Of a DNA stretch of 55,743 nucleotides, positions 9,334-18,838 are shown piece after piece; position 1 is the first letter of the stretch; each line of letters opens with the position of its first letter. Position numbers and translations under genes: made by a program. This DNA is from Leptolyngbya sp. Lineage in GTDB: Bacteria > Cyanobacteriota > Cyanobacteriia > Leptolyngbyales > Leptolyngbyaceae. Where the stretch lies: the NCBI GenBank assembly GCA_003249025.1, contig QBMH01000007.1, positions 1 to 55,743 of the forward strand, read 5' to 3'. A model generated the notes under the pieces. That model made no database searches and was not told the DNA's origin. It was given only the letters and a program-made list of their open reading frames with translations.

Positions 9334-10521
9334 ATGGGGATGCTTATGATGATTCGTCAAATGCTTGGCAAGTTTGCAGTCACTACTGCTGTGACAGTTG
9401 TGATAATCGGGGCGATCGCAAACCTTGCAGAAAGTGTTCCTATTCAAGATGGGCAAACCGTCAACGGGTTTATTCGCGCTGCTTCTCGCGCTTATCAATT
9501 CAAAAATTTAGCTAGATCGGGAGCGGCAACTCAAACGGCACGGGGTGATGAATACACGTTTACGGCTCAACGGGGCGACAGTCTTGAGGTGGCAGTAACC
9601 GCAGAAGATGGCAGTGCCCTACGCCCTGCCATCTCGCTGATTGATCCCCTAGGACGGCAGGTTAGCTATAGCGAAAATCCTAATTTCTTTAAGTATCAAA
9701 TTGTTCGAGCAGGCACTTACAAACTGCTGGTACTGGCGCGTAATAATTCTTTAGGACGCTACACCGTGGCGATCGATGGGCTGAGTGGGGCGTCGACTTC
9801 GACTTCGGCGGTTCTTCCAGCCGATCAAATCATGCAAAATACTTTGCGCTTACGCCGTATCGGCTGTGGCGTTCCGAACGTTGCCAAAATTAAGATTGGA
9901 ACTGAAGAACGCTGCACTCGCGACATTGAGCCGGGTGTTTATCTTTATGAAGATGCGACTAAAAGCATCAAAATTGTGGATGCGCGACGTGATTTAATTG
10001 CCAAACAACTTCAGGTTGCAGTGTTAGATCGGTGTCCGACTGCGGGAATACCCGTTGCTCAAATTACCATCGCTGAACCGCAAGATGGCAGAGACTATAC
10101 TTACTGCGCTACGCCTAGCCGCTATGTACAAGCAGGTAGCTACCGCTATAACCCAATCACCGATACTTTAACTCCACTCAATACTGCTTCCACGGGTACA
10201 ACTCCGCCGCCTACGACCCAACCTCCTATCTCCCAGCCTCCGACCACTCTTCCCACGACTCCACTGCCCACTGATATTAGACGGCAACAGTTGCAAAGGG
10301 ACTATGGCTTGGCAGTGATGGATAATTGCCCTGCGGCTCGTAGTTCTTATGTCGTGGTCAATTTCCCAGAAGCCAATCAGATTTATCAATACTGTGCGCC
10401 TCCCACGCGGTTTCTGACGGCTGGAGAGTATACCTATAACCCCACTACGGGCAATCTAGATGCAGCCGCAAAACCAGCAAACTGCACAGTCACAATCGGC
10501 GGCATTTGTATTGTTAAGTAA
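9334..10521 (+). CDS. Secreted protein with PPC-like domain and repeated Cys modules
   Basis: An exported protein of about 395 residues, function unknown. A signal peptide or anchor covers the first 35 residues (hydrophobic VTTAVTVVIIGAIA). A pre-peptidase C-terminal (PPC)-like beta domain follows, recognisable from GDEYTFTAQRGDSLEV...ISLIDPLGRQV...AGTYKLLVLA...GRYTV. Next comes a row of related Cys modules of 60-70 residues. Two are clear: one ends YTYCATPSRYVQAGSYRYNP and the other YQYCAPPTRFLTAGEYTYNP. A more diverged copy precedes them (GCGVPNVAKI...RCTRDIEPGVYLY). A Pro/Thr-rich linker separates the two clear copies. Several ATGs lie at 9334-9349; I took the first. Paired cysteines suit an oxidising extracellular site. 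Confidence 0.7.
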   Translation: MGMLMMIRQMLGKFAVTTAVTVVIIGAIANLAESVPIQDGQTVNGFIRAASRAYQFKNLARSGAATQTARGDEYTFTAQRGDSLEVAVTAEDGSALRPAISLIDPLGRQVSYSENPNFFKYQIVRAGTYKLLVLARNNSLGRYTVAIDGLSGASTSTSAVLPADQIMQNTLRLRRIGCGVPNVAKIKIGTEERCTRDIEPGVYLYEDATKSIKIVDARRDLIAKQLQVAVLDRCPTAGIPVAQITIAEPQDGRDYTYCATPSRYVQAGSYRYNPITDTLTPLNTASTGTTPPPTTQPPISQPPTTLPTTPLPTDIRRQQLQRDYGLAVMDNCPAARSSYVVVNFPEANQIYQYCAPPTRFLTAGEYTYNPTTGNLDAAAKPANCTVTIGGICIVK

Positions 10522-10631
10522 GGCTCTAGAAAGTAAGTTCCCTGCACAAATTCCTAAAAGGTGCCGTAAAACGCTGTTCTTGGAGTGGTAAGCTAGCGAA
10601 TGCACTTAAAAACCAGTAGGACAATAGTTAA

Positions 10632-11696
10632 ATGACCGGGTCTGCCCAGGTGCCTTATTTGTTGAGAGCCGCTCGTGGTGAGATATTGGAGCGTCCTCCT
10701 GTTTGGATGATGCGCCAAGCAGGGCGGTATATGAAAGTTTATCGAGATCTGCGAGATCGCTATCCTGCTTTCCGCGATCGCTCCGAGAAGCCAGAATTAG
10801 CGATCGAGATTTCACTTCAACCCTTTCGAGCATTTCAGCCCGATGGCGTGATTATGTTTTCCGATATTCTGACCCCCTTACCAGGGATTGGCATCCCTTT
10901 TGACATCATCGAAAGTCGCGGTCCGGTCATCGATCCCCCCATCCGCACCTTAGAACAAATTCGTCAACTGCATCCCTTGCAGCCCGAAGAGTCTCTCCCC
11001 TTTGTGGGGGAAACTCTTAGAGCTTTACGGCAAGAAGTGGGCGATCGCGCCACAGTGTTAGGGTTTGTTGGTTCGCCTTGGACGTTGGCAGCTTACGCGA
11101 TTGAAGGCAAAAGCTCCAAGGACTACTCCACAATCAAACGCATGGCATTTACCGAGCCAGCGGTTTTGCATGAATTGCTGGGCAAATTATCCGATGCGAT
11201 CGCCACCTATGTGCGCTATCAAATTGATTCAGGCGCTCAAATCGTGCAATTGTTTGACTCGTGGGCAGGGCAGTTGACTCCTCAAGATTATGATGTCTTT
11301 GCCTTACCTTATCAGCAGCGCATTGTGCAGCAGGTCAAGGCAACTCACCCCGATACCCCGTTGATTTTGTATATCAGTGGCAGTGCGGGAGTGCTAGAGC
11401 GTATGGGAAAATCAGGTGTGGATATTGTCAGTGTTGACTGGACAGTGGACATGGCTGAAGCTCGTCAACGATTGGGTGCAAACATAGGAGTTCAAGGCAA
11501 TGTAGACCCCTGTGCTTTATTTGGTTCAAAAGATTTCATTCGCGATCGCATCTTAGACACCATTCAAAAAGCAGGACGTTCAAAGCATATTCTCAACTTG
11601 GGACATGGTATTCTGCCAAACACCCCCGAAGAAAATGCTGCGTTCTTCTTTGAAACTGCAAAACAAGCGGATCAACTCTTAGCTACCCGTGCATAA
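10632..11696 (+). CDS. hemE: Uroporphyrinogen III decarboxylase
   Basis: A 354-residue enzyme that decarboxylates the four acetate side chains of uroporphyrinogen III to give coproporphyrinogen III, shared by heme and chlorophyll synthesis. The N-terminal signature [14 protein letters not shown] is intact, including the arginines that hold the substrate. [32 protein letters not shown] and the C-terminal [18 protein letters not shown] follow. Length is typical. ATG at 10632. It appears to be monocistronic, with about 110 bases upstream and 210 downstream. The downstream gap holds a long-range inverted repeat (AACCGTCA near 11707 and TGACGGTT near 11760) that may fold in the 3' untranslated region. 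Confidence 0.97.
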   Translation: MTGSAQVPYLLRAARGEILERPPVWMMRQAGRYMKVYRDLRDRYPAFRDRSEKPELAIEISLQPFRAFQPDGVIMFSDILTPLPGIGIPFDIIESRGPVIDPPIRTLEQIRQLHPLQPEESLPFVGETLRALRQEVGDRATVLGFVGSPWTLAAYAIEGKSSKDYSTIKRMAFTEPAVLHELLGKLSDAIATYVRYQIDSGAQIVQLFDSWAGQLTPQDYDVFALPYQQRIVQQVKATHPDTPLILYISGSAGVLERMGKSGVDIVSVDWTVDMAEARQRLGANIGVQGNVDPCALFGSKDFIRDRILDTIQKAGRSKHILNLGHGILPNTPEENAAFFFETAKQADQLLATRA

Positions 11697-11910
11697 AGTC
11701 TGCTTAAACCGTCAGAGTTGGCTTAATTCAAGCATTACCGATGTAGATACTCTTGCTGCCTTGACGGTTCCTATTATGGATTGTGGAAAAACAGTCTGAT
11801 TATGGTATCGGGGAATATTATGAGTGGTTCTAGTCCAATATCCTAATCCAGACTAAAATCACAAGATCTAACAACTGAGCCTTCAATCTCCTATCCCTCT
11901 TAAAGCCCCG

Positions 11911-12867
11911 ATGACATCCAAACGGATTTTTGTGACTGGTGCAAGTGGCTGTATCGGTCACTACGTAGTCGAAACCTTAATTCAAGAAACCAATCACGAT
12001 CTATTTTTGCTCGTCCGCAATCTAGACAAGTTGAAGATTGACTACAATACTCGTCCAGGCATTACAGTTCTGCAAGGAAATATGCGAGAGATTGAGCAAT
12101 TTAGTGACTTGCTCAAAACGATGGACTGCGCGATTTTAATTGCCACAGCCTGGGGTGGTGCAGAAGAAGTATTTGACATCAACGTAGTGAAAACTATTCG
12201 GTTGCTCAATCTGCTAGACCCAGAAATCTGTCATCAGGTTCTTTACTTTTCTACAGCCAGCATTCTCGATCGCAACAATCAGCCCTTGAAAGAGGCGGGC
12301 GAAATTGGCACAGACTATATTCGTTCTAAGTACAATTGCTTTCAGCAGTTATCCAAGTTAGCCATTGCGCCGAATATCACAACGTTATTTCCCACACTGC
12401 TATTGGGTGGAGAAGCCCAAAAGCCATGGTCACATATTTCGGGTGGGATTTCTCAAGAAGCGAAATGGATTAACCTGATTCGCTTTTTTAAGATTGATGG
12501 GAGCTTTCACTATATTCACTCGAAAGATGTGGCTCAAGTTGTTCGATACCTAATTGATCATCCTTTAGAAGCAGAAGACTGTCACAGTTTGGTGTTGGGT
12601 AATCCGGCGATCACCGCAGATCAGGCGATCGCAGAAGCCTGCCAATATCTCAACAAGCGGCTTTACTTCCGCATTCCCTTAACCCAACGACTGTTGGATG
12701 TTATTTTTGGTCTTTTTCGGGTTGAGGTGGCAGATTGGGATCGGTTTGCGATGAAATATCGTCATTTTGTTCACACCAACCCTGTTACGCCTTCCACCTT
12801 TGGCTTACCAACCTACTGCTCTAATTTTGCAGATGTTCTAAAACTCAGTGGCGTTCCCCGAAAGTAG
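11911..12867 (+). CDS. NAD(P)-dependent epimerase/dehydratase (extended SDR)
   Basis: A 318-residue extended short-chain dehydrogenase/reductase. The Rossmann glycine motif VTGASGCIGHYVVETL is at the N-terminus and the catalytic Tyr-x-x-x-Lys appears as DYIRSKYNC. A serine-rich FSTASILD strand precedes it, as in sugar epimerases and related reductases. The substrate cannot be told from the sequence; candidates are a nucleotide sugar or an isoprenoid/flavonoid-like ketone. It stands alone on the plus strand between hemE and a DUF2949 gene. ATG at 11911. Confidence 0.85.
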   Translation: MTSKRIFVTGASGCIGHYVVETLIQETNHDLFLLVRNLDKLKIDYNTRPGITVLQGNMREIEQFSDLLKTMDCAILIATAWGGAEEVFDINVVKTIRLLNLLDPEICHQVLYFSTASILDRNNQPLKEAGEIGTDYIRSKYNCFQQLSKLAIAPNITTLFPTLLLGGEAQKPWSHISGGISQEAKWINLIRFFKIDGSFHYIHSKDVAQVVRYLIDHPLEAEDCHSLVLGNPAITADQAIAEACQYLNKRLYFRIPLTQRLLDVIFGLFRVEVADWDRFAMKYRHFVHTNPVTPSTFGLPTYCSNFADVLKLSGVPRK

Positions 12868-13225
12868 CGACGCTAACGCAAGGTGATATTTTTTGCCCCT
12901 GCCGCCCACAGATAGCTTGATCTAGATTTGCAGCTAATTTGACGCTATAGGCAAAAGCACTTGAGAAAAGTGCATTTTGCAATCAAACTTTAACGTCAGA
13001 TTTGAATAAATGTGGTTTAACAGTAGACATATACGAATAACGTGATCTTGCTCAGGGTTCAGTCATCCAGTTGAATGACTCGATCGGATGAAGTGTGCCG
13101 TGGTGCGATCGCCTACCATAAGCGCGATTCGGTTCCCCTGTTTCTCAACGTTGAACGATTGTTCAGAGACCCGATTCAATTTCTGTATACTCCTGCTCAG
13201 CTTACTCAGTGCGTCTAAGAAAACA
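12868..13225. other. Gene-free stretch with two small hairpins
   Basis: There is no convincing coding region. A hairpin GCACTT-GAGAA-AAGTGC at 12957-12973, followed by ATTTT, may terminate the SDR gene. A second, AGTCAT...ATGACT near 13062-13081, has an eight-base loop. A reading frame open from 13088 into the DUF2949 gene has a composition unlike that family and is probably not translated. Confidence 0.45.
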
Positions 13226-13432
13226 GTGCAAGGTTCAATTGTCAAAGCCCATTGCGGCAACTCTCAACTGATTCACTTTTTGCAAGAAAAGCTGAAGCTC
13301 TCCACTAATGCGATCGCGATCGCCCTACGCCATTGTGAGCAAGATCCTGGACCGTTGCCTATGATTTTGTGGCAATACGGGCTGGTATCGTTGGAAGAGC
13401 TAGACCAAATTTTTGATTGGCTCGAAAGTTAG
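13226..13432 (+). CDS. DUF2949 family protein
   Basis: A small cyanobacterial protein of unknown role, about 68 residues. It carries the whole family pattern: LIHFLQEKLKLSTNAIAIAL, then RHCEQDPGPLPMILWQYGLV and LEELDQIFDWLE at the very end. The frame is open to an ATG at 13088, which would give 114 residues, but the extra 46 do not resemble the family. I prefer a GTG at 13226 with a weak purine-rich stretch upstream, so the start is uncertain. It lies just ahead of zds on the same strand. Confidence 0.75.
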   Translation: MQGSIVKAHCGNSQLIHFLQEKLKLSTNAIAIALRHCEQDPGPLPMILWQYGLVSLEELDQIFDWLES

Positions 13433-13553
13433 TGAAACTGACTGAACGGGTTCCGATTCTATTAAAATATGTAAATTGTTGGATAGGTGAAGCGGTTTAA
13501 CTTTCCGCTCTCTCGCTCCAACGGCTCCTTATTTAAATTTGAAGAAGAACAAC

Positions 13554-15023
13554 ATGCGCGTTGCGATCGTAGGTGCAGGACTAGCCGGATTGGCAGCAGC
13601 CGTAGAACTAACCGATGCTGGACATGAAGTTGAACTATTCGAGGCGCGATCGTTCATTGGCGGCAAAGTGGGCAGTTGGATCGATGCAGACGGGAACCAC
13701 GTTGAGATGGGGCTGCATGTCTTTTTTAACAACTACGCCAACCTGTTTAATTTGATGAAGCGGGTCGGTGCATTTGACAACCTGTTACCGAAAGATCATG
13801 TTCACACCTTCATTAATCGCGGTGGGCAAATTGGCACCCTGGATTTTCGCTTCTTACTGGGTGCGCCATTTCATGGGCTGAAAGCATTTTTTACGACCAA
13901 TCAATTGACAGTGCAGGATAAGGTGCAAACCGCGATCGCCCTGGGCACGAGTCCCGTCGTTCCTGGATTAATTAGCTACGATGCCGCCATGAAGTGGATT
14001 CGGGCGCTTGATGGCATCAGCTTTGCCGATTGGTTTCGCAGCCACGGCGGTTCTCAAAATAGCCTCAAGCGCCTGTGGAATCCGATCGCCCTTGCCCTGG
14101 GCTTTATTGATACTGAAACTATCTCCGCCCGCTGTATGCTGACCATCTTTTTGATGTTTGCAACCAAAACCGAAGCCTCTCGTCTGAATATGCTGGCAGG
14201 CTCCCCCGCTGAGTATCTGCATCAGCCCTTGGTTAATTACCTGGAGGCACAGGGTACGAAGCTTCATACTCGCCGCCAAACTCGCCGCATTCTGTTTGAA
14301 GAAGTCGGTGGCGAAACGCTAGTAACCGGGATTGTCACCGCCACCGGAGAGGGCGAGGAAACCATTACCGCCGATACTTACCTCGCTGCTTGCGACATTC
14401 CGGGTATTCAGCGCTTGCTGCCCCCGGAATGGCGCAAATGGCAGGAGTTTGACAACATCTATCAGCTTGAAGCCGTGCCCGTAGTTACCGTGCAACTGCG
14501 GTTTGATGGGTGGGTCACTGAGATGCAAGATACCGAGCAGCGCCAACAGGTCAACCATGCTGCCGGGTTGGATAACTTGCTCTATAGTGCCGATGCTGAT
14601 TTCTCTTGCTTTGCGGATCTGGCGCTGACCAGTCCCAAAGACTATTACCGTGAAGGGCAGGGTTCCCTGATGCAGGTGGTGCTGACTCCGGGTGACCCGT
14701 TTATCAAAATGAGCAATGAGGCGATCGCCCAACACGCCCTTAAGCAGCTTCACGACTTGTTCCCTTCTTCCCGCGACCTAACCATGACCTGGTATGGAGT
14801 CGTCAAATTGGCGCAATCTCTCTATCGCGAACAACCCGGCATGGACCCCTACCGTCCGTCCCAAAAAACCCCGATCGCTAACTTTTTCCTGGCTGGTAGC
14901 TACACTGCCCAAGACTACATCGACAGTATGGAAGGCGCGACCATCTCTGGAATGCAAGCTGCCCAAGCCATTTTGGAGCCAACAGGTTATAAGGTGAAGG
15001 GAGAGGGACTGTTTAGGTATTGA
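13554..15023 (+). CDS. zds: 9,9'-di-cis-zeta-carotene desaturase
   Basis: A flavoprotein of 489 residues that introduces double bases into zeta-carotene on the way to lycopene, working at the thylakoid or cytoplasmic membrane with plastoquinone as acceptor (family knowledge). The FAD-binding dinucleotide fold is at the N-terminus: [20 protein letters not shown] then [16 protein letters not shown]. The carotenoid-desaturase C-terminal signature is present ([20 protein letters not shown]). The ATG at 13554 puts the fold right at the start; a TTG at 13539 would add five residues. The following gene, two bases downstream, is the SRPBCC protein that accompanies zds in many cyanobacteria, so they form an operon. 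Confidence 0.95.
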   Translation: MRVAIVGAGLAGLAAAVELTDAGHEVELFEARSFIGGKVGSWIDADGNHVEMGLHVFFNNYANLFNLMKRVGAFDNLLPKDHVHTFINRGGQIGTLDFRFLLGAPFHGLKAFFTTNQLTVQDKVQTAIALGTSPVVPGLISYDAAMKWIRALDGISFADWFRSHGGSQNSLKRLWNPIALALGFIDTETISARCMLTIFLMFATKTEASRLNMLAGSPAEYLHQPLVNYLEAQGTKLHTRRQTRRILFEEVGGETLVTGIVTATGEGEETITADTYLAACDIPGIQRLLPPEWRKWQEFDNIYQLEAVPVVTVQLRFDGWVTEMQDTEQRQQVNHAAGLDNLLYSADADFSCFADLALTSPKDYYREGQGSLMQVVLTPGDPFIKMSNEAIAQHALKQLHDLFPSSRDLTMTWYGVVKLAQSLYREQPGMDPYRPSQKTPIANFFLAGSYTAQDYIDSMEGATISGMQAAQAILEPTGYKVKGEGLFRY

Positions 15024-15024
15024 T

Positions 15025-15489
15025 ATGTCCAACTGGCTAGAACATTCGGTTCAAATTGAAGTCGATGCATCACTGGATCTCGTTTGGAATCTTTGGTCTG
15101 ATTTAGAGCAAATGCCTCACTGGATGAAGTGGATCGATTCAGTGAAAATATTGGAAGAAGACCCCGATCTATCCCGCTGGAAGTTAGCAACAGGCGGGTT
15201 AGATTTTACCTGGCTATCTCGAATTACCAAGTTGGTGCATCACCAAATCATTCAGTGGGAATCGGTGGATGGCTTGCCCAATCGAGGGGCGATTCGCTTT
15301 TACGATCGCGGCGAACAAGGCAGCATTGTGAAATTAACCGTTGCCTATTCTGCCCCTGGTTTTTTGCTGCAACTCATGGATAATCTATTTGTCGGGCGCA
15401 TTGTAGAATCAACTCTACATGCTGACATGGAGCGATTTCGAGTGTACGCACTCCAGGCAAAAGCTCAGGCATCTGAGTCAACGACCTAA
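15025..15489 (+). CDS. SRPBCC family protein (polyketide cyclase/dehydrase-like)
   Basis: A 154-residue START/Bet v1-like protein with a hydrophobic ligand cavity. The start MSNWLEHSVQIEVDASLDLV and the pair DLEQMPHWMKWIDSVKIL are typical. The gene begins one base after the zds stop codon and is surely co-transcribed with it. A linked homologue follows zds in other cyanobacteria (from memory, the slr0940-slr0941 pair in Synechocystis). A role in carrying or presenting carotenoid or quinone would fit but is inference. No catalytic residues are recognisable. Confidence 0.85.
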   Translation: MSNWLEHSVQIEVDASLDLVWNLWSDLEQMPHWMKWIDSVKILEEDPDLSRWKLATGGLDFTWLSRITKLVHHQIIQWESVDGLPNRGAIRFYDRGEQGSIVKLTVAYSAPGFLLQLMDNLFVGRIVESTLHADMERFRVYALQAKAQASESTT

Positions 15490-15549
15490 ATTCCCGCTTA
15501 AATGGGGCTTGCGTTAAAGTCATTAAGACGGGTGCATTATGGGTGACCC

Positions 15550-18408
15550 ATGACAGATTCGGCGGCTGATTTAACTCAGCTTACAGAAGGGCTACCAGAA
15601 CGGTTGGTGAAATATCAGGTGCGATATGCCAACCACCAGGATGTGAATCGAGAGGCGCTCACGCCGATGATGCGGCATTATGTGGAGGTGAAAGACCAGT
15701 ATCCCCACGCGCTGCTGCTCTATCGGATTGGCGATTTTTATGAAACGTTTTTCCAAGACGCGATCGCGATCGCCCGTGCCTTAGAACTGGTGTTAACCGC
15801 CAAACACGCGGGTGAAGCAATTGGGCAGGTGCCACTGGCAGGCATTCCGCACCATGCCCTCGATCGCTACTGCACCCAACTGGTGGAAAAGGGCTTTTCG
15901 GTTGCCGTCTGCGACCAAACAGAAGATGCTGCCGAAGCGCAGGGACGACTGGTGCAGCGAGAAGTGACGCGGGTGATTACTCCCGGCACCGTGTTGGAAG
16001 AAGGGATGCTGAATGCCCGACGCAACAACTTTTTGGTCGCTGTGGTGATCGCCGGGAATCATTGGGGGCTGTCCTATGCGGATGTTTCCACGGGCGAGTT
16101 TTTGACCACGCAGTCGGAGGCTCTGGATCAACTGACTCAAGAATTGCTGAGACTCCAGCCTGCCGAAGTCCTCGTGCCCACGAATGCCCCCGATTTAGTC
16201 AGTGTGCTGCGTCCGGGAGAACGCTCTGAGCAATTGTCCGATTGTTTTCCGCCCCAGTTTTGCTATACGCTGCGATCGCAATTGCCGTTTGTGCTATCCG
16301 AAGCGCGCTATCGATTATTACAACGGTTTAAGCTGCGATCGCTGGAAGGCTTGGGCTGCGATCACCTTCCCTTGGCAGTCCGAGCCGCAGGCGGTTTACT
16401 AGAATATCTCGAATCCACTTCAGAACGAGGGATTGGAGAACCAGAAAAACGCTCCGCACCCCGCACCCCGCACTCTTCGCGTCAGCAAGTTCCCCTCCAA
16501 CCTCTCTCTACCTACACGTTGACCGAATTTTTGACGATCGACTATCAAACACGACGCAACTTAGAGATCACCCAAACCGCACGAGATGGCACTTTTCACG
16601 GATCGTTGCTGTGGGCGTTGGATCGCACTGTAACAGCAATGGGCAGTCGATCGCTGCGGCGCTGGCTGCTGCAACCCTTACTCAAACAGTCAGAGATTCA
16701 GGCGCGGCAGGATTCGATCGCAGAACTGGTCAGTAACAGTGCTTTGCGACAAACTGTGCAGAAAGTGTTGAAGCAAATCTATGATTTAGAGCGCTTAGCA
16801 GGTCGCGCCGGATCGGGCACCGCCAACGCACGAGATTTGACTGCCCTAGCAGACTCCTTTGGCAGGTTACCCGATTTGGCAATGGTGGTGGCAAAGGCAG
16901 AATCCCCCTATCTTCAGGATTTACAATCCGTGCCGCCCCAGTTAGAAGCCTTGGGACGACACCTGCGATCGCACCTGACCGAAAATCCCCCCCTTACTCT
17001 GACTGAAGGCAATCTGATTCGCCCTAGCGTCAACACCAAACTGGATGAACTGCGGCAGCAAGTGGACGACGACCAAACCTGGATTCGTGATTTGGAAGCG
17101 ATCGAACGCGATCGCACCGGAATTTCCACCCTCAAAGTTGGCTACAGCAAAACCTTTGGCTACTACATCAGCATTTCTCGCGCCAAAGCCACCCAAACCC
17201 CCGCCGACTATCAGCGAAAACAAACCCTGACCAACGAAGAACGCTACATCACCGTGGAACTCAAAGATCGGGAAAGCCGGATTTTTGCCGCACGGGATGA
17301 ACTGAATCGGCTGGAATATGAAATTTTCGCCGAATTACGTTTAGAGGTCGGCACCCACGTCGAGCTAATTCGCACCATCGCCAAAGCAGTTGCCGCCGCC
17401 GATGGTCTATGCGGCTTGGCAGAACTTGCTGCCCTCCAAGGCTACTGCCGCCCACAAATGACCCCAGGGCGAGAAATCCAAATCCTCGAAGGTCGCCATC
17501 CCGTCGTCGAACAATCCCTACCAGCCGGATTTTTTGTGCCCAATTCCACAGAATTAGGGAATGGCGAATTACAAAGTGCGAATGACGAAGTGCGAATGAC
17601 GAATAAAGATGAAGTGCGGAGTGCCGAGGACGGAGTGCAGAGTGCGGAGGACGAAGAACAGAATTTGCCCCTCGACCCTCGACCCTCGACCCTCGATACT
17701 CGACGCTCTTCTCTTGCGCCTGATTTAGTCATCCTGACTGGACCCAATGCTAGCGGCAAAAGCTGCTATCTGCGGCAGGTGGGTTTGATTCAGCTATTGG
17801 CGCAAATGGGTAGCTATGTGCCAGCGCTGGCGGCAACCTTGGGCATTTGCGATCGCATCTTCACTCGCGTCGGCGCAGTAGATGACTTAGCCACGGGACA
17901 ATCCACGTTCATGGTGGAGATGAACGAAACGGCGAATATTTTGAACCACGCTACCCCGCGATCGCTAGTATTGCTGGATGAAATTGGGCGCGGCACGGCG
18001 ACCTTTGATGGTTTGTCGATCGCTTGGGCAGTGGCAGAATATTTAGCCACAGAAATTCAGGCAAGAACTATCTTCGCCACCCACTACCACGAACTCAACG
18101 AGTTGGCATCAATCCTGCCCAACGTGGCGAATTATCAGGTGACGGTGAAAGAACTGCCCGATCAGATTGTGTTTTTGCACAAAGTTCAGCCCGGTGGAGC
18201 CGATCGCTCCTATGGCATTGAAGCCGGACGATTGGCAGGATTACCCTCCTCCGTCATCGATCGCGCCAAACAGGTGATGACCCAGATTGAAAAACACAGC
18301 AAAATCGCCGTGGGGCTACGCAAAAGCAATCCGCCCGAAAAATCCGCAAAAGCAAAAATTGGTAGATACGCCGCCCAGTCAGATGAGCAGTTAGATATTT
18401 TTGGTTGA
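15550..18408 (+). CDS. mutS: DNA mismatch repair ATPase MutS with repeat-derived inserts
   Basis: MutS recognises mismatches and signals repair. The mismatch-binding domain I ([20 protein letters not shown], with the Phe-x-Glu-like FYETF) starts near residue 59. Connector, lever and clamp domains follow. The ATPase has Walker [14 protein letters not shown] near 730, then [12 protein letters not shown], Walker [17 protein letters not shown] and [10 protein letters not shown]. At 952 residues it is longer than most MutS1 proteins. Two stretches do not look like MutS: about residues 296-315 ([16 protein letters not shown]) and about 671-725, just before Walker A. Both are encoded by tandem seven-base repeats and remain in frame. 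They lie in likely surface loops, so the protein may still function. Confidence 0.95.
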   Translation: MTDSAADLTQLTEGLPERLVKYQVRYANHQDVNREALTPMMRHYVEVKDQYPHALLLYRIGDFYETFFQDAIAIARALELVLTAKHAGEAIGQVPLAGIPHHALDRYCTQLVEKGFSVAVCDQTEDAAEAQGRLVQREVTRVITPGTVLEEGMLNARRNNFLVAVVIAGNHWGLSYADVSTGEFLTTQSEALDQLTQELLRLQPAEVLVPTNAPDLVSVLRPGERSEQLSDCFPPQFCYTLRSQLPFVLSEARYRLLQRFKLRSLEGLGCDHLPLAVRAAGGLLEYLESTSERGIGEPEKRSAPRTPHSSRQQVPLQPLSTYTLTEFLTIDYQTRRNLEITQTARDGTFHGSLLWALDRTVTAMGSRSLRRWLLQPLLKQSEIQARQDSIAELVSNSALRQTVQKVLKQIYDLERLAGRAGSGTANARDLTALADSFGRLPDLAMVVAKAESPYLQDLQSVPPQLEALGRHLRSHLTENPPLTLTEGNLIRPSVNTKLDELRQQVDDDQTWIRDLEAIERDRTGISTLKVGYSKTFGYYISISRAKATQTPADYQRKQTLTNEERYITVELKDRESRIFAARDELNRLEYEIFAELRLEVGTHVELIRTIAKAVAAADGLCGLAELAALQGYCRPQMTPGREIQILEGRHPVVEQSLPAGFFVPNSTELGNGELQSANDEVRMTNKDEVRSAEDGVQSAEDEEQNLPLDPRPSTLDTRRSSLAPDLVILTGPNASGKSCYLRQVGLIQLLAQMGSYVPALAATLGICDRIFTRVGAVDDLATGQSTFMVEMNETANILNHATPRSLVLLDEIGRGTATFDGLSIAWAVAEYLATEIQARTIFATHYHELNELASILPNVANYQVTVKELPDQIVFLHKVQPGGADRSYGIEAGRLAGLPSSVIDRAKQVMTQIEKHSKIAVGLRKSNPPEKSAKAKIGRYAAQSDEQLDIFG
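16454..16474. repeat. Heptanucleotide array inside mutS (first insert)
   Basis: Three copies of CCGCACC/T in tandem (16454, 16461, 16468). They encode the Arg/Pro-rich insert near residues 301-308 of MutS. Confidence 0.7.
17563..17712. repeat. Heptanucleotide arrays inside mutS (second insert)
   Basis: Two arrays sit side by side. One, about 17600-17660, is built from GAAGTGC, GGAGTGC and CGAGGAC-like units. The other has five units CTCGACC, CTCGACC, CTCGACC, CTCGATA and CTCGACG at 17671-17705. Together they encode the acidic then Pro/Arg-rich stretch before the Walker A motif. The frame stays open because the total insert length is a multiple of three. Confidence 0.75.
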
Positions 18409-18838
18409 GAGATTTTCCCATCTTAAGCAGTCCCTTCTAAAATAGAGCAACCCTTCACGCTAGGAGGCTAACGGTCTATAAACTGACATAGCTCTAAGCA
18501 CTGTCTTTGATTAGGATAAATTAACCACTGCGATTAACAAGGGCTTAAGCCGCTTGTCCTAACCAAGCTGAGTATAGCGATAACTTCACTCAAAATTTAG
18601 GCAACGTTTGTGACCACAGCACAAAGCAATATGCTGGGTTTCCATCGTGCCCAAAACGTCCCAGTCAATGGTCTAGAGCAGATTTGATTCTCAGTATTTT
18701 TCTCTAATCAACTGGCACATAGGTGAAGATTGTTTCAAGATTTTCCTACAATATTTGTGATGTGATTGGAGAGTGTGGTTGGATAGATCTATGTTCAGGT
18801 GCATGATCGATCAAAGCCGTGGACAAGGAGTGAGATAC
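18409..18838. other. 430-base gene-free stretch upstream of the porin gene
   Basis: No coding region or RNA gene is recognisable. It should hold the porin promoter and a long 5' untranslated region. A -10-like TACAAT lies at about 18748 but lacks a -35 box at proper spacing. A small dyad around 18537-18560 centres on GGCTTAAGCC, flanked by ACAAG and CTTGT. No regulator site is clear; in particular I could not make out a convincing Fur box. Confidence 0.4.

Noticed and set aside
13088-13225. Upstream extension of the DUF2949 frame (46 codons).
   Set aside because: Residues such as RFPCFSTLNDCSETRFNFCI do not match the family and no ribosome site precedes the ATG; a later start is preferred.
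17563-17712. Intein or homing endonuclease insert in mutS.
   Set aside because: The insert is short, low in complexity and built of seven-base repeats, with no splicing motifs.
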